From assembly GCF_002954265.1 (NCBI RefSeq), contig NZ_PPSL01000002.1:1-64000 (forward strand): a stretch of DNA of 64,000 nt, read 5' to 3'. This document shows, in pieces, positions 61,390 through 64,000 of this stretch. Position 1 is the first letter of the stretch. Each line of letters starts with the position of its first letter. The position numbers and the translations under genes are program-made. The notes beneath the pieces were generated by a model. That model did no database searches. It was given only the letters and a program-made list of their open reading frames with translations, and had not been told where the DNA came from. Source of the DNA: Flavipsychrobacter stenotrophus (GTDB taxonomy: Bacteria; Bacteroidota; Bacteroidia; Chitinophagales; Chitinophagaceae).

Positions 61390-62562
61390 ATGGCGAAATT
61401 TTTCCTCAGAAAGAAAATAGGTGATCGTATTCTTGGCGGCCACCCATGGGTATTTGCAAATGAACTAGGCGATAGCGAGGGCGACTGCGCTCCCGGCGAT
61501 ATAGTAGAATTATATTCTTATAACGGATCTTTTATTGGTAAGGGGTATGTAAATCCGGCATCACAGATACGGATACGCTTGCTGACAAGGCATAAAAACG
61601 AAACAATAGACGAAAATTTCTTCTATAATAAGATCAAAAAGGCATGGGATTACCGCAAAAGCATAGGCTACACGGAGAACTGCCGCCTGATATTTGCAGA
61701 GGCTGACGGACTACCTGCGCTGATCATCGACAAGTTCAACGACTACTTTGTTATACAGACACTTGCGCTGGGAATAGAACGCTGGAAGGAAGACGTTGCT
61801 GACGCACTTAAAAGGCTGTTCAACCCAAAAGGAATTTACGAGCGTAATGATGTGCCAGTGCGCGAATTGGAAGGTATGGAACAGATAAAGGGCTTTTTAA
61901 GTGATCCTTTTGATACCAACATCATTCTGAACGAGAACGGCCTGAAGTTTCATGTGGATATAGAGAATGGCCAGAAGACCGGCTACTTCCTTGATCAACA
62001 GGATAACCGCCGCGCCATACAGCATATATCAAAGGGGGCTGATGTATTGGAAGCATTCTGCTACACAGGCACATTCTCCTTGCACGCAGCTCACTATGGT
62101 GCCAAAAGCACGCTGGGACTGGATATTTCGGAAAACGCGGTAGCAACAGCACGCCGTAATGCCACGTTGAATGGGTATGACGATGTATGTAAGTTTGAGG
62201 CGGTGAACGCATTTGACGCACTGAAGAAATGGGGCACTGAGGGTAAAAAGTTTGACGTGGTGATGCTGGATCCTCCTGCATTTACCAAGAGCAGGGAAAA
62301 TATAGATAAGGCAGTAACAGGCTATAAAGAGATCAATCTTAGGGGTATGAAGCTAACCAAACCAGGCGGGTTCCTGGTTACGGCATCTTGTACTAACCTG
62401 GTTCCGCCAGACCTGTTCCTGAAAACTATAGCTATGGCCGCTAAAGATGCACACCGCACACTAAGGCAGGTATGCTGGCAAACGCAAAGCAGCGACCACC
62501 CTATAATGTGGAATATACCCACCACCCAGTACTTGAAGTTCTTGATAGTGCAGGTGATATAA
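61390..62562 (+). CDS. RlmI-like class I SAM-dependent rRNA methyltransferase
   Basis: The 390 residues have an N-terminal PUA domain (about 1-75, KIGDRILGGHPWVFANELGD), a linker domain with ENCRLIFAEADGLPALIIDKF, and a Rossmann methyltransferase. SAM-binding motif I is EAFCYTGTFSLHAAHYGA, the acidic end of beta-2 is LGLDISENAV, and the catalytic loop is VMLDPPAFTKSREN (DPPAF, cytosine-C5 type). RlmI makes m5C1962 in 23S rRNA of E. coli. This homologue probably methylates 23S rRNA, but the site is not shown. The position of a -7 box suggests a leaderless mRNA. Confidence 0.93.
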   Translation: MAKFFLRKKIGDRILGGHPWVFANELGDSEGDCAPGDIVELYSYNGSFIGKGYVNPASQIRIRLLTRHKNETIDENFFYNKIKKAWDYRKSIGYTENCRLIFAEADGLPALIIDKFNDYFVIQTLALGIERWKEDVADALKRLFNPKGIYERNDVPVRELEGMEQIKGFLSDPFDTNIILNENGLKFHVDIENGQKTGYFLDQQDNRRAIQHISKGADVLEAFCYTGTFSLHAAHYGAKSTLGLDISENAVATARRNATLNGYDDVCKFEAVNAFDALKKWGTEGKKFDVVMLDPPAFTKSRENIDKAVTGYKEINLRGMKLTKPGGFLVTASCTNLVPPDLFLKTIAMAAKDAHRTLRQVCWQTQSSDHPIMWNIPTTQYLKFLIVQVI

Positions 62563-62756
62563 AAGGTAAAAAGAAAATATTAAATTTAAAAGTGCATGTT
62601 GATGGTTTGGGTAGATGAAACCCTGGCCCTCAGCATAACAAACAGTCTGTGGGTTTTCCATAAGGAAAGAGGCAACCGAAGATACACCCGCCCACAAATA
62701 ATGAAGGCACGACATTTGTAACTGAAAAGTTCATTACCGTTAGTATATTGCTATAT

Positions 62757-63671
62757 ATGAATAAATTATTGCTGCTCATTCTTTTACTATTGCCTGTATT
62801 TAGCCTGCAGGCACAGGTTACTAATGTGGTTTTTATTGGTTCTGTAAACATCAAAGACGGAGATGCATTTTCTTATAAGATACAGGTAAATGACAGCAAT
62901 GGCGTGCTTACCGGCTATTCGGTAACTGACGTAATGGGGCCTAATGAGACCAAGACCCTGATCAAAGGATCTATCAATGCCAACCAGAAATCACTGAAAT
63001 TCAGAGAGACCAGGGTGGTAAGTACAAAGACCAAAACCGGCAGCGCGCTGTGTTTTATTCATGCCAATCTTAAAGCGACGAAAAAGAAGGGAACAACACT
63101 ACTCAGAGGCACATTTACAGGATACGGTGAAGATGGCGTATCGGTATGTGCAACAGGCTCTATGGTATTGGTTTCGGCCAGCGATGTGATGGATAAGCTG
63201 ATGAAATCTGACCTGAAGAAAGATACGACAGTAACCAAAAACCTGATGAAGGTAATGGCCTCTGAAGAGCCTGCAACACCCAAGGAAACAGTGGTATACC
63301 AGACAGAAACCGCAGTACCTGATTCAAAAATTATGAAGGTAACTCCCGGCAGCACTAAGGAATTCACCCATTCGGGGAAGTTGGCTAAGATGGAAGTATG
63401 GGATGCAAAAACCATTGACGGCGACATGATCACTGTTGTTCAAAATGGCAAGATATTATTAGAGAACTACCGACTGAGCGGCATACACAAAGAACTGACC
63501 ATTAACCTGAGAACCTCGATGGCCGATACGATAAAGATCATTGCAGTTAATGAAGGATCGGAGCCGCTGAATACCGCACGTGCCAAAATAACAATGGGTA
63601 CTGACATACAATATATAGACGCCAGTACCACGCTGGATAAGCCAATATGGATAGTACTGAAGAATAAGTAA
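62757..63671 (+). CDS. Hypothetical secreted protein
   Basis: The 304 residues run from ATG 62757 (MNKLLLLILLLLPVFSLQAQ signal peptide). First half (about 20-140) has repeated strands (VVFIGSVNIKDGDAFSYKIQVND, GTFTGYGEDGVSVCATGSM). The second half (about 200-304) is a separate beta domain with HSGKLAKMEVWDAKTIDGDMITVVQNGK and KPIWIVLKNK. The second part resembles short secreted modules found in Bacteroidota, whose function I do not know. Confidence 0.62.
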   Translation: MNKLLLLILLLLPVFSLQAQVTNVVFIGSVNIKDGDAFSYKIQVNDSNGVLTGYSVTDVMGPNETKTLIKGSINANQKSLKFRETRVVSTKTKTGSALCFIHANLKATKKKGTTLLRGTFTGYGEDGVSVCATGSMVLVSASDVMDKLMKSDLKKDTTVTKNLMKVMASEEPATPKETVVYQTETAVPDSKIMKVTPGSTKEFTHSGKLAKMEVWDAKTIDGDMITVVQNGKILLENYRLSGIHKELTINLRTSMADTIKIIAVNEGSEPLNTARAKITMGTDIQYIDASTTLDKPIWIVLKNK

Positions 63672-63747
63672 TAGCCTAATGTGCACTAATTAATGATTAG
63701 ATTTTGCGACCGGCAAAACCCCTGAAATAAAAAACAGCAAATTTTCC

Positions 63748-63755
63748 TACATTTG
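63748..63755 (+). promoter_or_regulatory. Candidate -7 box for frr
   Basis: TACATTTG matches TAnnTTTG and lies 23 bases upstream of the frr ATG. A TTG at the usual distance is not evident. Confidence 0.5.
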
Positions 63756-63778
63756 CGTTCTTCAAAATATCGTTACTT

Positions 63779-64000
63779 ATGAACGAAGAATTAGAAATGA
63801 TAATGGATGAGGTGTCGGTAGACATGAAAAAAGCTATCACCCATCTTGAAACTGAATTAAGGAAAATACGCGCCGGCAAGGCCAATGCAGCAATAGTGGA
63901 CGGCATTTTCGTAGATTATTACGGCAGCGCTACACCACTTGCCCAGGTAGCCAACATTTCTATACCCGATGCACGTACTATAGCGCTGCAGCCATGGGAA
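63779..64000 (+). CDS. frr: Ribosome recycling factor (N-terminal part)
   Basis: The ATG at 63779 opens a frame that runs out of the window without a stop, giving 74 residues. The sequence (MNEELEMIMDEVSVDMKKAI, then HLETELRKIRAGKANAAIVDGIFVDYYGSATPL, ANISIPDARTIALQPWE) is the RRF N-terminal helix and start of the small domain. RRF splits post-termination ribosomes with EF-G in the cytoplasm. The usual length is about 185 residues, so roughly 110 residues lie beyond the edge. Confidence 0.95.
   Translation, partial: MNEELEMIMDEVSVDMKKAITHLETELRKIRAGKANAAIVDGIFVDYYGSATPLAQVANISIPDARTIALQPWE

Overview
The window is a piece of a Bacteroidota chromosome, most likely from the order Chitinophagales. 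The evidence is the type IX secretion (T9SS) cargo with type A and type B C-terminal sorting domains, a PorP/SprF protein beside an OmpA/PD40 protein, many small lipoproteins, -7 boxes of the Bacteroidota form TAnnTTTG, almost no Shine-Dalgarno sequences, and family pairs such as DUF6452/DUF6048. Most of it is ordinary core and accessory chromosome. I see no tRNA, rRNA, CRISPR array, prophage, defence island or intact insertion sequence. The left edge holds the last 30 codons of an IS110-type transposase.

Layout. 1-7 kb: transposase end, a general-stress flavin-binding protein, a 0.75 kb non-coding stretch with inverted repeats, a CheY-like regulator, an O-antigen ligase divergent from MeaB, a WecA/TagO-type transferase, and a lipoprotein with a frameshifted end. 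7-14 kb: two tandem TPR proteins ending in a histidine-kinase H-box but with no ATPase domain, a four-helix membrane protein with a COX1-like HDxYF motif, an OppC-type permease and a carboxyltransferase subunit. 14-24 kb: a pair of small paralogous lipoproteins (one frameshifted), an MlaF-like ATPase, peptidase T, MarC, a T9SS cargo protein and two tandem CarboxypepD_reg proteins. 24-28.5 kb: BCAT and an EamA exporter divergent from a MocR regulator. 28.5-35.4 kb: a T9SS operon (type B adhesin, PorP/SprF, PorE-like OmpA protein). 35.6-39.2 kb: FtsK and LolA. 41.5-47.5 kb: dnaB divergent from pheT, with a cluster of DnaA boxes between them, then a four-gene pheT operon. 48-57 kb: a CDP-alcohol phosphotransferase, a secreted S41 peptidase, twin EGF-like lipoproteins, several unknown lipoproteins and a SUFU-domain protein. 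57-64 kb: an FdhF/YdeP molybdoenzyme, an M28-PDZ peptidase, an RlmI-like methyltransferase and the start of frr.

The most unusual signal is at gene ends. Short repeats with a strict 7-bp or 8-bp period overlap or touch the stop codons of several unrelated genes (ilvE, the 40.8 kb gene, the M28 peptidase, the MocR gene, the DUF6048 gene). Other small dispersed repeats follow the stops of meaB, the carboxyltransferase gene, dnaB and the 48.4 kb gene. Because 7 and 8 share no factor with 3, such arrays offer stop codons in more than one frame. Two lipoprotein genes carry single-base frameshifts whose downstream frames still encode recognisable C-termini.
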